Below, piece by piece: positions 23,781 to 36,009 of a DNA stretch of 64,000 nt. This stretch comes from Primulina eburnea. Taxonomy: Eukaryota > Streptophyta > Magnoliopsida > Lamiales > Gesneriaceae. The stretch covers positions 2,254,761-2,318,760 of the forward strand of contig NC_133114.1 of NCBI RefSeq assembly GCF_022965805.1. Reading direction: 5' to 3'. Position numbers and translations under genes: made by a program. The notes beneath the pieces were generated by a model. The model saw only the letters and a program-made list of their open reading frames with translations. It was not told the origin of the DNA and did not search any database. Positions within the stretch are counted from its first letter, which is position 1, and every line of letters starts with the position of its first letter.

Positions 23781-24977
23781 GCTCTAGCCCAGCCTGGTCC
23801 AGCCCCAGCCAAGCCAAGCCAAGCCACAAACCGAACTCATGATGACCAAACAAGCACATCGGCCCTACTAATTAATTAAACCCACGTTTCCAGCTTGTAT
23901 GTTCCTTTGTTTGCTGCGATTGTTTGTGTTTCTAGGCCTTTAAACTTGTGTAAAACCATCCCCTAACAATTCCTAATCATGGCAGCCCCTTTTCCCTCAT
24001 ACAAACATGATTTTAAAACAATTACCAAGCTTTAAAATCCATGATCATGTAAAAACGAAAATAAATAAAAAGTCACTTGTTTTCCATGAAAAATTCAATT
24101 AAATAAAATACTATGGTGTGAATGATGAGAAAAAGGAGAATATGGCGTGCCTTTGCGTATTAAACGCACGAAAACGAAGCGACGATGCGAAGAACGACGA
24201 CGAGGAACGACGGCTTGAAAACCTTGCAACTTTTGATGCTTTCCCTTGAATTTACAAAAGTTTCTCTTCGAAATATATTGTGTGTGCCGTGAGTTTGATG
24301 GGGGTTGAAAGAATTCTGAAGTTTTGCAAGGGTGGGGACGTGTATGCTAATGGGTTGGGGTAGGTTAATTGCATCTTATATAGATAATTATTTCCTTAAT
24401 TAAGTTTAGGCCCATTAAGATATTAATTAGGCCCAATAATGCTTGATTAAAATATTTAAAATAATTTTGTTTAAATAAGTTTGCGAATTTATTAGCCAGG
24501 TTGCTATTACGTTTGTATTTTTGTTGAAAAACCAACACCGATAAAATTTACATCCCGGCATATAAAATCACCTCAAAATCCCATATTTTTTTTAAAATAA
24601 GAAAAAGCATCATCCTTAATTTAAATAATTAAAAACGAATAACCAATAAAAACATTTTCTATTTTTCAGCCCTCGGTCTCTATTCCTCGATCGCAACTCG
24701 AATAACCTTTTAAAATACATTTTAATGCAATAATGTAGAAAAATATATTTTAAAAATGCAATTATGTACAACATAATTAATTAATACAATTAAAACATTT
24801 ATTTAAAAATACAGGGGAATTTAATAATTGCATGCATGTGGTTCGCGTGGACCTTTAAATTTTAAGGGCGTTACAGAGATTCAGAAGGAGAATCGTGTAC
24901 GCATCTAAATTTTCTTGGCCGTCGCCAATTTCAATTTGTATACGCTACTTCTTTTAACATGTGTCATATTTCTTACA

Positions 24978-24990
24978 TTCTCCCACTTGA
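24978..24990 (-). other. Polypurine tract of the minus-strand copia element
   Basis: On the minus strand CAAGTGGGAGAA lies directly before the LTR start TGTAAGAAATATG, where plus-strand DNA synthesis of an LTR retrotransposon is primed. Confidence 0.75.
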
Positions 24991-25234
24991 CACATATATC
25001 TCATTTACCATAGGAGACAATAAAATACATGAATCATGGCGATATGTCATCTAAAAACGATTATTATCTTCCATGTATTACAATGTATTATATCTCTCAA
25101 ATAACTTAATGAATAAACACTATGTTTATTCGAGGTCCAACTTTATTGATATTTCTCGAATCACTGAATGTGTGCACAACATATATGAGAAAATATCACA
25201 TCATAGTTTCATTAATTTGTTCTTACAACAAATA

Positions 25235-28200
25235 TTACATAAAGGAACCAAGTCTCATTCTTTCTGTATGATCCTTAAATTTCAATGGTGGCATGCCCTT
25301 AGTCAAAGGATTCGCTATCATCAATTCAGTGCTAATGTGCTCGATAAGTAACTTCTTATCTTTAACACGTTCTCGTATGGCTAAATACTTAATGTCGATG
25401 TGTTTGCTTCGACTACCACTTTTGTTATTTTTAGCCATAAAAACAGCAGCTGAATTGTCACAATATATTCTTAATGGCCTAGATATAGAATCCATAATTC
25501 TAAGCCTTGAAATGAAACTCTTCAACCATACACCATGTGAGGTTGCCTCAAAACAAGATACGAACTCAGCTTCCATAGTGGAAGTAGCAGTCAAGGTCTG
25601 TTTTGCACTCCTCCAAGATACAGCTCCACCAGCTAGCATAAAAATATATCCTGAAGTGGATTTTTTTGAATCAATGCAGCCAGCGTAGTCTGAATCAGAG
25701 TAGCCAATTACTTCCAAATTCCCAGTTCGTCTGAACATAAGCATATAATCTTTGGTCCCTTGAAGGTTCCTCATTACTTTCTTTGCAGCTTTCCAGTGGT
25801 CTAAACCTGGATTACTCTGATATCTTCCCAACATCCCAACAACAAATGCAATGTCAGGTCTAGTGCAAACCTGAGCATACATCAAGCTTCCGACAGCAGA
25901 AGCATAAGGAATGTTTTTCATTTGTTCCCGCTCTAGATCATTCTTTGGGATTGACTCAAATTGAATTTATCGCCTTTCACAACGGGAGCTATACTTGGTG
26001 AACAATCTTTCATCCGATATCTCTCTAAAACTTTGTTGATATAGGTTTTTTGAGACAGACCTATAATACCTCGAATTCTGCCTCTATGTATCTTAATGCT
26101 AATGACATAAGATGCCTCACCCATATCCTTCATATCAAAGTTTTTAGAGAGAAATTGTTTCACCTCATATAACAGACCATTATCATTGGTTGCAAGTAAT
26201 ATATCATCTACGTATAGAATAAGGAAACAAATCTTGCTGCCAGTGACCTTCTGGTATATACATTGATCCATGGGGTTCTCAACGAATCTGAATGAAGAGA
26301 TAACATCATGAAATTTTAAATACCATTGACGGGAATCTTGTTTCAATCCATATATAGATTTCTTAAGCTTACAAACCAATTGCTCACCTTTACTAGAGAA
26401 GAATCCTTCAGGTTGTTTCATATAAACCTCTTCCTCTAGTTCTCCATTGAGAAAAACTGTTTTCACATCCATTTGTTGTAAATCTAAGTCAAAATGTGCA
26501 ACTAATGCTAGAATGATACGGAGAAAGTCTTTCTTAGATACAGGAGAAAAAGTCTCCTTATAATCGATTCCTTCCTGCTGAGTGAATCCTTTAGCAACGA
26601 GTCTTGCTTTATACCTTTCCATGTTGCCTAATGAGTCTTTCTTTGTTTTGAAGAACCATTTACATCCAATGGCTTTTACACCATCAGGCAACTGAACAAG
26701 ATCCCAGACTCCATTAACTGTCATAGAATTCATCTCTTCTTTCATAGCATTAAACCATAGTTTTGACTCATTACAACTCATGGCTTGTGAAAATGTTTCA
26801 GGATCATTTTCGGCTCCGATGTTAAAATCCGATTCTTGTAAATACACTACATAATCACTAGATATTGCTGATCTTATAATTCTAGTAGATCTCCTTAGGT
26901 TGTTTGGTTGATCAACAATTTCTTGTTGTTCTTCATTAACAACTTGATCTACTGGATTTTCATCAGCGATTTGTGGAACTTCAGTAATCGGTTGTCTAAC
27001 ACCCATTTGGTCTTGAGGAGTGTGAATAACGACCAATCTATCGTTTGAATAAGAGGGTTGTGAATTAATGTGATCTTTCTCAAGAACTATGTCATTTGAA
27101 TGATCACTCCCACTAATCACATCATTCTCAAGAAATTTTGCATTTCTTGATTCCACAATTCTAGTGTTGTGAGATGGACAATAGAATCTGTACCCTTTGG
27201 ATTTTTTGGCATACCCAATGAAATATCCACTTATAGTTCTTGGGTCCAGTTTCTTTTCATGTGGGTTGTAAACTCTTATTTCTGAAGGACAAACGCAAAT
27301 GCGTATATGTTGAAAACTCGGTTTCCAACCTTTAAATAACTCAAATGGCGTCTTTGGGACAGCCTTAGTTGGAACTCAGTTTAATATATACACAGTTGTC
27401 TTAAGAGCTTCAGTCCACAAGGATTTAGGAAGTTTAGAGTTACTAAACATGCTCCTCACCATGTCCAATAATGTTCGGTTTCTTCTCTCAGCTACGCCAT
27501 TCTGGTCAGGAGAACCAGGCATAGTATATTGAGCAACAATCCCATGTTCCTGGAGAAACTTCGCAAACGGACCAGGTGCCTGTCCATTCTCAGTGTATCT
27601 ACCATAATATTCCCCACCTCTATCAGTTCTCACGATCATAATATGTTTTCCACATTGTTTCTCCACTTCAGCCTTAAAAAACTTAAAGGTTTCTAGTGCT
27701 TCGTTTTTATTATGAAGCATGTAGATATACATGTATTGTGAATAATCATCAATGAAGGAGATGAAGTATTTCGGACTATGCATGTCCATATCTGGACAAC
27801 AAATACCTGAATGTATGATTTCTAATATTTTTGTACTCCTCTTGGCACCCTTTTTTAGACTTATTGGTCTGCTTTCCCTTAATGCAGTCCACACAAGTCT
27901 CAAAATCAGTAAAATCTAAAGTACTGAGTACTCCATCATTTACTAATCTTTTAATTCTTTCTATGGAGATGTGTCCAAATATCCTGTGCCACAATATATA
28001 GGAATCTTCATTTATAACACATCTTTTAATACCTCCTTGAACATGCATAGTTGTGTTATTATTTTGTAAAGAAATAGAGAAAAGACCATCAACCATTGTA
28101 CCATTTCCAATAAGATTTGATTTATAAAACAAATTTATTGATTTATCCAAAAACTGAAAGGAATAACCAAAAGGTACAAGTTTTGATACCGAAATTAAAT

Positions 28201-29300
28201 TCATAGAAAAACTAGGAACATAAAAGGTCTTTTCTAATTTTAAAATATAACCACTATTCAACACTAGGCAGCAAGTCCCAATAGCCTCCACATGCGAAGA
28301 CATCTTGTTTCCTGAATAGATGCTTCGCTCATTTTCTATTGGCTTCCTTAGGTTTTGCATACCCGGCAAGGTATTTGTAACATGGATTGTAGAACCAGAA
28401 TCAATCCACCATGTGTTATAAATTATATCAACCATATTAGATTCATAACAGACAAATGAAGTAGGAATACCTTTCTTTTCAAGCCAGTCCTTAAATTTAT
28501 TGCAATCTTCTTAATGTGTCCCGTCTTTTTACAGAAGAAACACTTGGATTCTTTCTTGATATCAGGTTGGGGTGGAATTATTCATTTCCCTTTTCCCTTA
28601 ACTTTGGCTTGCTTCTTAAACTTTTCTTATGTGGTCATAAACACATTATCACTTGTTTCCATCAACAACCTCCCTTCTTCTTGAACACACATGGTCATTG
28701 ATTCATTAATTGACCATTTATCCTTATGTGTGTTGTAGGAAATTTTGAAGGGTCCATATTGCTGTGGAAGAGTGCATAAAATGTAGTATACAAGAAAAGT
28801 TTCCGACATTTCCACTTCTAGTGTCTTTAGCCGAGCCGCTATGTCTCTCATTTTCATTATGTGCTCTCGCACACCTCTCACACTAGTGAGCCTTAATGAA
28901 GAGAATTTCATAATTAGGGTGCTTGCAAGTGCTTTATCTGAAGACTGAAACTGTTCATCAATAGCCTTCACTAATTCTTTGACATTATTATGCTGATCAA
29001 CAGAACCACGCATACCAGCAGAGATTTTGGTCTTTATGAACATTACGCAGAGTCGATTAGATCGCTCCCATTTTTCATAAAGATCAGCATCATCCGGAAT
29101 GCTATTTTCAGTAATAGCAGATTGTTCGTCTTTCCGTATAGCATAATCAATATCCATCCACCCCAATTGAAGAAGAATTCTTTCCAAATTTTATAATTAT
29201 CGCCCTTTAGATCGGGAATGTCACATTTCATATCAGAAAAACTCGCAGGTTGCATAACTGCACAAAATATAATATGCTCAAAATTTTGAGACAATATCAT
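25235..29300 (-). pseudogene. copia gag-pol polyprotein, minus strand, multiple breaks
   Basis: In order on the minus strand: gag (29300-28627, UBN2-type, LVYYILCTLPQQYGPF) with a shift near 29180; a zinc knuckle near 28540 (CFFCKKTGHI) with a shift just after it; protease with the DSGSTIHV active site near 28400; the pre-integrase block LWHRIFGHIS; a shift near 27850; the integrase core (SFIDDYSQYMYIYML, SPDQNGVAERRNRTLLDMV) ended by an in-frame TGA near 27373; reverse transcriptase (25933-27372, with CKWFFKTKKD, RYKARLVAKGFTQ, LILYVDDILLA); a shift near 25950; and RNase H (25235-25921, GYSDSDYAGC, KHIDIKYLAIRE). The catalytic residues DSG and YVDD are still present, so decay is mainly by indels and one stop. 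Not functional. Confidence 0.92.
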
Positions 29301-31160
29301 GTTTTACCAATGTAATTCATGTTTTTTTTAAAAAAAAAATCTAGTGACATAAAATTTGCCTGTGAGCTAAAATTTTAATTCAATAAGATTTTTCTGTAAC
29401 TTTATAATGAAACTATCAAAATATATTTTCCTTAACTCCTGTGGGTAAATTAAGAAAAATATAATTTGATATTTTAACCTAATTAGTTATATAAATATAA
29501 TAAAAATCCCTGTGGGGAAAAATTTATTATGTCTATATAATTAATTACAATTGATGTCCATTATGTGATCCAAATCCACTTAATGCATAATTTTTCATAA
29601 TTAAGGATGCTGTGGCTATTCCTCAATTATTTGAAATTATACGGTTCACCGGACAAAATTTTGGCTTTATTTAATGCTTTATATAATAATTATTTCGCAA
29701 TCAACACTTTCCAAGAGTGCTCCCAGGAAAGATAGGTAGGGCTGAGGTCCTTTAAATACCCAACTCCTAGTCAGAGCAACGTTCCTCAGGGAGACCAGTG
29801 GCTAGTCAAGGCAGTTTAAATCGATCTATGAAGAACTCCCTCAGATCATGTTTTCTCACGTCACCTTATAATTATTATTCATCTTAATTATTCACATTTA
29901 TGTGAATCTTTATAAGCCAAAATTTTTCATTAAATAACTTTATATTCACATTTTTACTTAATATGAACAAATATGTTCCCCATCAGTTTTTCTCTTCAAT
30001 CAGAGTAGTGATAAAGTGAGGATCACAAAAAATGTGGATTCCTCATCAGTTTTTCTCTTTTATCAGAGTAATGATAAAGTGAGGATTATTTGCTCATTTG
30101 TGAATATCTGAAATATTTTATTATATTCACATCTTACTTGATATGTTCATTTCAAATTATAAACAACTTAATATAATTTAATATGAACACAATGTGAATA
30201 TTGTTTTTTCAAAATATTTTTCAATACAATTTGCATTTAAAAACTTAAAATAAATGCAAACATAATATTAAATTTGCATGTACATATCAAACACTTATCC
30301 ATAATATTTGCCATTATATCTTACATGCAAAAATAATTTCTAAACATGTATTAGAAATTATGTCGAACTTGAAATTATTTTAATGTGCACAAATTATTTG
30401 ACCAAATGCTATATGTATACCGAATTATACATATAACTTAATAACACATTAAATATTATTTATTTATTTATTATTATTAAAAATAATAAAATAAATAAAT
30501 ATAAGTAAGTCTCATGTGAGACCGTCTCACGGATCTTAATCTGTGAGACGGGTCAACCCTACCCATATTCACAATAAGAAGTGATACTCTTAGCATAAAA
30601 ACTTATACCTTTTCATGGATGATCCAAATAAGAGATCCGTCTCACAACTACGACCCGTGAGACCGTCTCACACAAGTTTTTGCCAATAAATATAAATAAA
30701 TATATTGTAACGACAAGTTTATTCAAATTTCAATTAGTGTGGGTCCCACGTCATTAATTGTGGGTCCCGCATTAATTAATTAATTAATTTTTTTTATTAA
30801 AAAATCGAAAAAACTTTATTCTGTCTTCTGTAGGCCAACTTCACGTGGTTGATCAGAAACCATTAATGATTTCATAATATAATACAGAGTGCATTATTAT
30901 AATGAAGTAATCATATTTCTACGTCAACATGCAGCAAATGCAGCAACCTCTTAGTCATCTCCTCCTTATATTTCAGAAAACCAAATCTCCAATTTTTAAG
31001 ATTTCAAGGAAGAAGTTTAAGGTGCAACCGAGAACAAAATTATCAGGTAAGTTTCTTAATATCATTTTATCCAATTTTCAACTTCAAGTTTTACGTAAAA
31101 CTTTCCCGATAGCGAATTTTCAGAAAATGAAAACAAAATTTTCAAGACTGAAGTATCATT
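29301..31160 (-). other. Untranslated leader of the minus-strand copia element
   Basis: AT-rich leader of about 1.86 kb between primer site and gag. It contains a tandem repeat of about 60 bp (29980-30030 and 30044-30090; shared TCAGTTTTTCTCTT and GATAAAGTGAGGAT) and a MITE (30503-30684) that lengthens it. No genes seen; the plus-strand open frame at 30929-31201 has no recognisable features. Confidence 0.6.
30503..30684. mobile_element. GTGAGACGGTCTCAC-type MITE, copy 2 (182 bp)
   Basis: Same terminal structure as the copy at 9426 and near-identical interior. Flanked by the perfect 9-bp duplication AATAAATAT (30494-30502 and 30685-30693). Inserted in the leader of the minus-strand copia element, so it is younger than that element or its source copy. 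Confidence 0.88.
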
Positions 31161-31172
31161 GCTCTGATACCA
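31161..31172 (-). other. tRNA-Met primer binding site of the minus-strand copia element
   Basis: TGGTATCAGAGC on the minus strand, two bases inside the residual 5' LTR (TGTCAG at 31175). It is complementary to the 3' end of initiator tRNA-Met, the usual primer for plant copia elements. Confidence 0.8.
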
Positions 31173-31192
31173 AATGTCAGAATTTTTCTCAA

Positions 31193-32706
31193 TGGCTCTG
31201 ATTATAACATAATGACAGCTCTCTCAAATTAAAAAATATATTTGTCATCCAAATATAATTCACAATGAAAAAATAATAAAAATAACATAATAGTGAATTT
31301 TATCAAAACCAAATCACACTGTGGAGTATCAGTTGCATGCCATATATACATGCCAAAAAACAATATTTCGAAGTTGGTGGATATGTGGATTGATAAAACG
31401 AGATAGTAACTTGAAGCAATCTAGCAATCATGAATTTCTCTAATTTTTATTCGTTTGTGATTACGACACTCTTGAAGCGTTCTCAAATCTGGTTGGTCAT
31501 CTTGTTCATGCATTGTGTATGACTGTATGAGCTTGAGCGAATTCATTGGTATTTTAGTGTTGCATTGGTCTCAGATGAGTCCAATGTAACAGGAATAATC
31601 ACTTCTTGCATGAAAAGAATCAATGACAAAGTAGAGAAATTAAACCCCATGTATCTGTTTATCCACCTAGTTAGATCTTAATTTATTCTTAGTTGACTAG
31701 ACCTTAATTTGATAAAGTTATAGTGATAATTATCCTTGCTTGGTGTTGATTTTATAAATTTGAAATCTCTTTTGCGCCTTCGTCGATTTAGTATATAAAT
31801 TTTCCCAGGCGAGAGTTTGTTCTTCAATTATTTAACTCATATGCATGCTTGAACATATCAGTTACTCGCGGCTTAAAATTCTCTACAAGAACATCTCTGG
31901 TTGACTTTAAGATGGTGAAAATTCAACTGAGAAATGTTGCATCATTCATCAATGTGGTCTTTCCCCTAAATTTTTCGGCCCTTTCTGTAGTTCATGCAGA
32001 CAACTGTTAATCATGACAAAGGAGCAAGGAATTTCATTCTTTTGGAGTACATTTTTACTCACTTATGCTTCCGGTGTTCATCATATCTTATTGAAACTTA
32101 CAACTTTGTGCCTTTCTCTTTGTGGTGTTACCTACCGTTTTTCATGTTTTTAAAATTAATATATTCGGATTAATTGCGTTGTCTTCGCTTCATGATCTAC
32201 TTTTCATGGTTTTCTCTATTCTCTTAGAACATGCTACCAGTCCAATATTTTGATCACTCAAGATGTCTTAATGATCCATGAAAAAAGTGTTTCCAGGTTA
32301 ATAACCTAGGCTAATTCTGTGATTAGAAACCAGAACCTGGTTCGAGTTAAGATCTTTTTACTCCAAAATACGCTTTGAGCGAATAGATTTCGGGATCACA
32401 TCACAATTTCTTGGATGAAAATGAAAGTCTCTCTTAGATTTATGTAAAATTATTTCTCTAAGCAGGGCTGTTGTGCCTATACTAAAAGGTTTTCTTGGTA
32501 TTTCAGCGCAGCTTTGTAGTATCAACCCAATGACCTTTTGAGTTGCATTAATTAATGAAAGAGCACAACAAACATGCAAAAAATCAGATTCAGTTTATAC
32601 CAGCCACTGTTCCATTTTTCCATTATCAGTTTATATATTGATACCTTTTTTATGAGTAGATGTTATTTATCCACTTTGTAACGATACAATCTGTGATATG
32701 GAATAT
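31193..32706. other. Spacer without recognisable genes
   Basis: About 1.5 kb of moderately AT-rich DNA directly right of the truncated copia element. Short open frames on both strands (for example 32358-32579 minus) show no motifs or neighbours that support coding. Confidence 0.5.
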
Positions 32707-32714
32707 GACACTGA

Positions 32715-33335
32715 CAAGGGCGGAGAACACTGTGGGCAAAGCTGGGCATAAGCCCAGCAGATTTTTTTTTAAAATTTTAGGCCTAGGTATGCATGTATAA
32801 AGCCCAATTTTAAAGTCCAATTTATTTAGAGGTAATTATTAAATTTGTAGAACCATTATCTCACAAAAAACAAGAAAATAATGGATTGAATTTTAAAGTC
32901 CATTAATGGTTAAAGCCCACTTCAAATGGGTAATTAAATGTATAGATTTAAAATCGAATTCAAAATGTTATTATGTGTAGATTGTAATATCATTATTGAA
33001 AAAATAAAAACAAGACGCCATTTCGTAATACAATGGCAAATGACCTTCTTGCCAATACCATGGTTGTTTATATATAGAGAGATATCGCTCTGGGTATTGA
33101 TACAGAATTTATCATAAACAAGTTTGATGTATTGAAAAATCGCAAAATTCGTCTTAAATAAAAATTTAGTACGTTCTTTTAACTTCTTTTTTATTTCTAT
33201 TATGTGAAGTTTAAATTAATATTTATAAGAATTAGGTATGTTTCTATAGTTTTTTTTATTTCTATTATATGAAGTTCAAATTAAAATTTAAAAACATTCT
33301 GCCCACCGGAGAAAATATTTCTGGCTACGCCACTG
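32715..33335. mobile_element. hAT-type non-autonomous element (621 bp)
   Basis: Flanked by the perfect 8-bp duplication GACACTGA (32707-32714 and 33336-33343). The ends CAAGGGCGGAG and, on the other strand, CAGTGGCGTAGCCAG are imperfect inverted repeats of a CAGTGGCGGAGCC type seen at ends of plant hAT-derived elements. The interior is AT-rich with GCCCA-rich patches and no coding capacity. Confidence 0.8.
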
Positions 33336-33446
33336 GACACTGATAAACAATGGCAGGTCTTAAAAGGTAAAGGAAAAGATTACAAATATCAGCACCAATT
33401 TTTATTTTCTTGTTTATCTTACCTTTTGTTTTAGGCGCACAAATTA

Positions 33447-33584
33447 TGTAGTATCGAGTACTTACCGCTTTACTTAAAGCTATAGTTGTGGTAATAGTGC
33501 AACTCAAATTTTTTAAACCGCACAACAGCTCAAGCACCACGATTCGATCGCTCTACCAAGCAGGGACAATTATTACACCCAACA
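33447..33584 (-). mobile_element. Solo LTR of the TRIM family (138 bp)
   Basis: Closely matches the 139-bp LTRs of the TRIM at 18689-19038, reads TGTTGGGTG...CTACA on the minus strand and is flanked by the perfect 5-bp duplication AATTA (33442-33446 and 33585-33589). It shows that this family transposed as a unit and that recombination removed the interior here. Confidence 0.9.
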
Positions 33585-33589
33585 AATTA

Positions 33590-35534
33590 GTCGCGAAATT
33601 TATTTATCGTTTCATTATCAAGTGCAGTGAGTACATGAATGTTGTCACAAAGCTCTATTGAGTTAGATACTTTCGTACTACTTTTAAATGTTTTATCATT
33701 TTAATTTTTTCTCAGTATGTTTTTTTTATTAATGTATTTTTGTAATTATATTTTTAGTGCAATTTCTAATTAAGTAATAAATTATAATTTCAAAAGAACA
33801 TATATGAAAAAATTAGCCATATATACAATAGTAGAATAAGATGATAAATATAGAATAATATGATAATATGTAGTTTAATACTAACATATTTTATGGTTTT
33901 TTAAATTAGAATTAAAAGTAAAGAGTTCAAATTATTTAGGAGAATTTATATTAGTAATTACGAATGTTAATATATTAATAATTTCATAAAATATGAATCT
34001 CGTAGAAGAATTCGGAGAGTTTATCTATAATAAGAAATTTAAAAATTTTTAGTAGCACTTTTAAAAAAAAGTTATATATATGACAAATTTATAATTATAA
34101 ATTGAATTTATAAATTCAATACACAAATTTAGGTATTATTTGAAACATCTACTAAAATTGTTTAAGATTTAGACATTAATAATCTAATTAAAGTAAACTC
34201 GACCGTGGTTCTAAGAACAGTAGAATCAAAATCAAAACTAAAATATTTTCTTGTTTCATTTCCAAAATCAACTATCATAATATATAAATTTTACAGCTTA
34301 ATTGTTAAACAATCAGTTTCATTGTCTTGCATATAACTATTTTATTTGATATTAAAATATAGATTATAGTAGCACTTTTTTAAAAAAAATTATATATCAA
34401 ACAAATTTATAAATTTAATATACAAAGTTTGGTAGTATGATATCTTTTGATTTATAATTTTCAATTTCTATATATATATTTTAATTATTTATGAAATTTT
34501 AAGAAAATAAAAAAAATCAATAATAAGAAAATTAAAAATTTCATAGTCAAATAAGTGACAGAAATATTGCATATAATTTGATAATTCTATAATTCTAAAA
34601 TTTAAAAAGTAAATTATTTCAAGTGTTCAATATTACAGTGTCTTTGATAATAAAAATGATTCATAGAAAACAAATAATTTTAAATGTTCAGTATACATAT
34701 GTATATAAGAACTAAGTACACACAAATGCATAAAAAATATAACGATGATTCGTATTTGAAAGATTGATGAAATATAAATTATATTTTTTAAAAATTCTTC
34801 ATTAAGTAATGTATATGAAAATTACTTGATGCCAAAAAATTATATAATCACGTCTATTTTTCTTTTAAGTGAGATAATAAATATCCATATTAAAATTTAT
34901 AATATAATAGGTATATAATTTTGATTTTAGAAAATAGTAAAAATTCAAAAATAAAAATTTGAAGAAAAATTTATCTATAACAAATGTATATGTTCTATGA
35001 TTATTTTATTACATTGTATAACTAAAAAATTACATGCATATGCTCGTCAAAATCAATCATCTATCAAACTCCTAAATATGTAATACATCAAAAGAAATAT
35101 TAATGAGTAATAAAAAGATAAATAAAATATTTTCTATTGTAAAAACAATATATGACATAATCCTCATAACAAATACAATTATAATGATTATTGATTAGCA
35201 TCTGTCAAAGTATTAGAGTTTTTACATATGATATTTTAATATCTTTATTTAATTATTTTGAAATCAAACTAACTAATTCAACAAATACCAAAAAAAATTA
35301 ATTTTTTTATGAAAGTTATTTATTTGATTATATTTCAAATTTTAATGGTGAAAATCATATCAATATTTTAAAATCTAGTTAATAATTATTGTATGAGTTT
35401 ATTTGATTTTATTTGATATTTACCATATAATATTATTTGAATGTGTATTTCATTATATATGTTGATTTATTTATTATTTTAAAACTGTATTTAATTTAGT
35501 ATACACAATATCGAATCTGATATATAATTAATTA
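33590..35534. other. Very AT-rich spacer with a diverged direct repeat
   Basis: No genes. 34047-34150 and 34366-34450 share an imperfect repeat (TAGTAGCACTTTT then A-run, TTATATAT, CAAATTTATAA). Otherwise low-complexity AT-rich DNA. Confidence 0.5.
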
Positions 35535-35539
35535 TAAGT

Positions 35540-35963
35540 TGTTGACCATTGACCGATGAATTATATCCAGCTCTCTGATGCAAGCACATGGCAATCTCGA
35601 GTCAAGATAGATAATGATAGGAAGCTTAATTGGTTAAGTGGCAGTTAAGAAAGTTGTTAGGCACGTTCATTGAATACAAGTGGGGTTCATGTAATTAAAT
35701 AGAACGAGCTTTCACTTTCTTCAGGCTGGCATCTTCAATAATTTTTTATTCCTTGACAGAAGCATCTTCCTGTAAATTGATTCTTGAGAGTTATAATAAG
35801 ATTCATTGCTCCAGGTTCCCAAGTGGATGTAGGCTATTGGCCGAACCACTATATATCTTGTGTTTCCAACTTTATGCATTAACGTTCTTAATTCTTCTCT
35901 GTTGTGTATAATTGAGTTCTTGAATTCATCTTGATCGAGAAGTTCCGTGATTGTTTCACAACA
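35540..35963 (+). repeat. 5' LTR of the plus-strand copia element
   Basis: 424 bp, TG...CA, directly followed by the tRNA-Met-type primer site at 35966. Matches 40016-40436. Confidence 0.95.
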
Positions 35964-36009
35964 AATTGTATCAGAGCTCCATGCTTAGGATTCCACGAAG
36001 ATGTCCTGA

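Larger units (their letters stand above)
20453..24875 (-). mobile_element. Solo LTR of a large retrotransposon, 4423 bp including a nested MITE
   Basis: On the minus strand it runs from TGTAACGCCC to GACGTTTCA. It is flanked by the perfect 5-bp duplication GAGAT (20448-20452 and 24876-24880), and no internal coding region is present, so this is a solo LTR left by recombination between two LTRs. It lies inside the 3' LTR of the minus-strand copia element, which reads through cleanly when it is removed. Without its own nested MITE it is about 3.7 kb, very long for an LTR; long LTRs are commonest in Ty3/gypsy lineages (general knowledge; lineage here is inference). It includes an imperfect repeat of about 110 bp (21236-21412) and a CAGCCC-rich tract (22350-23060). 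A partial copy lies at 15726. Confidence 0.9.
20200..31192 (-). mobile_element. Ty1/copia LTR retrotransposon, minus strand, degenerate and interrupted
   Basis: Read on the minus strand: a tRNA-Met primer site at 31161-31172 (TGGTATCAGAGC), a long leader (31160-29300), gag, protease, integrase, reverse transcriptase and RNase H (29300-25235), a purine tract (24978-24990) and a 3' LTR. The 3' LTR is about 350 bp, in two pieces (24977-24881 and 20452-20200) because a large solo LTR inserted into it. The 5' LTR is reduced to about 18 bp (31175-31192, TGTCAGAATTTTTCTCAA, matching the outer end of the 3' LTR), so the right edge is truncated. The gene order integrase before reverse transcriptase places it in Ty1/copia. 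Confidence 0.88.
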
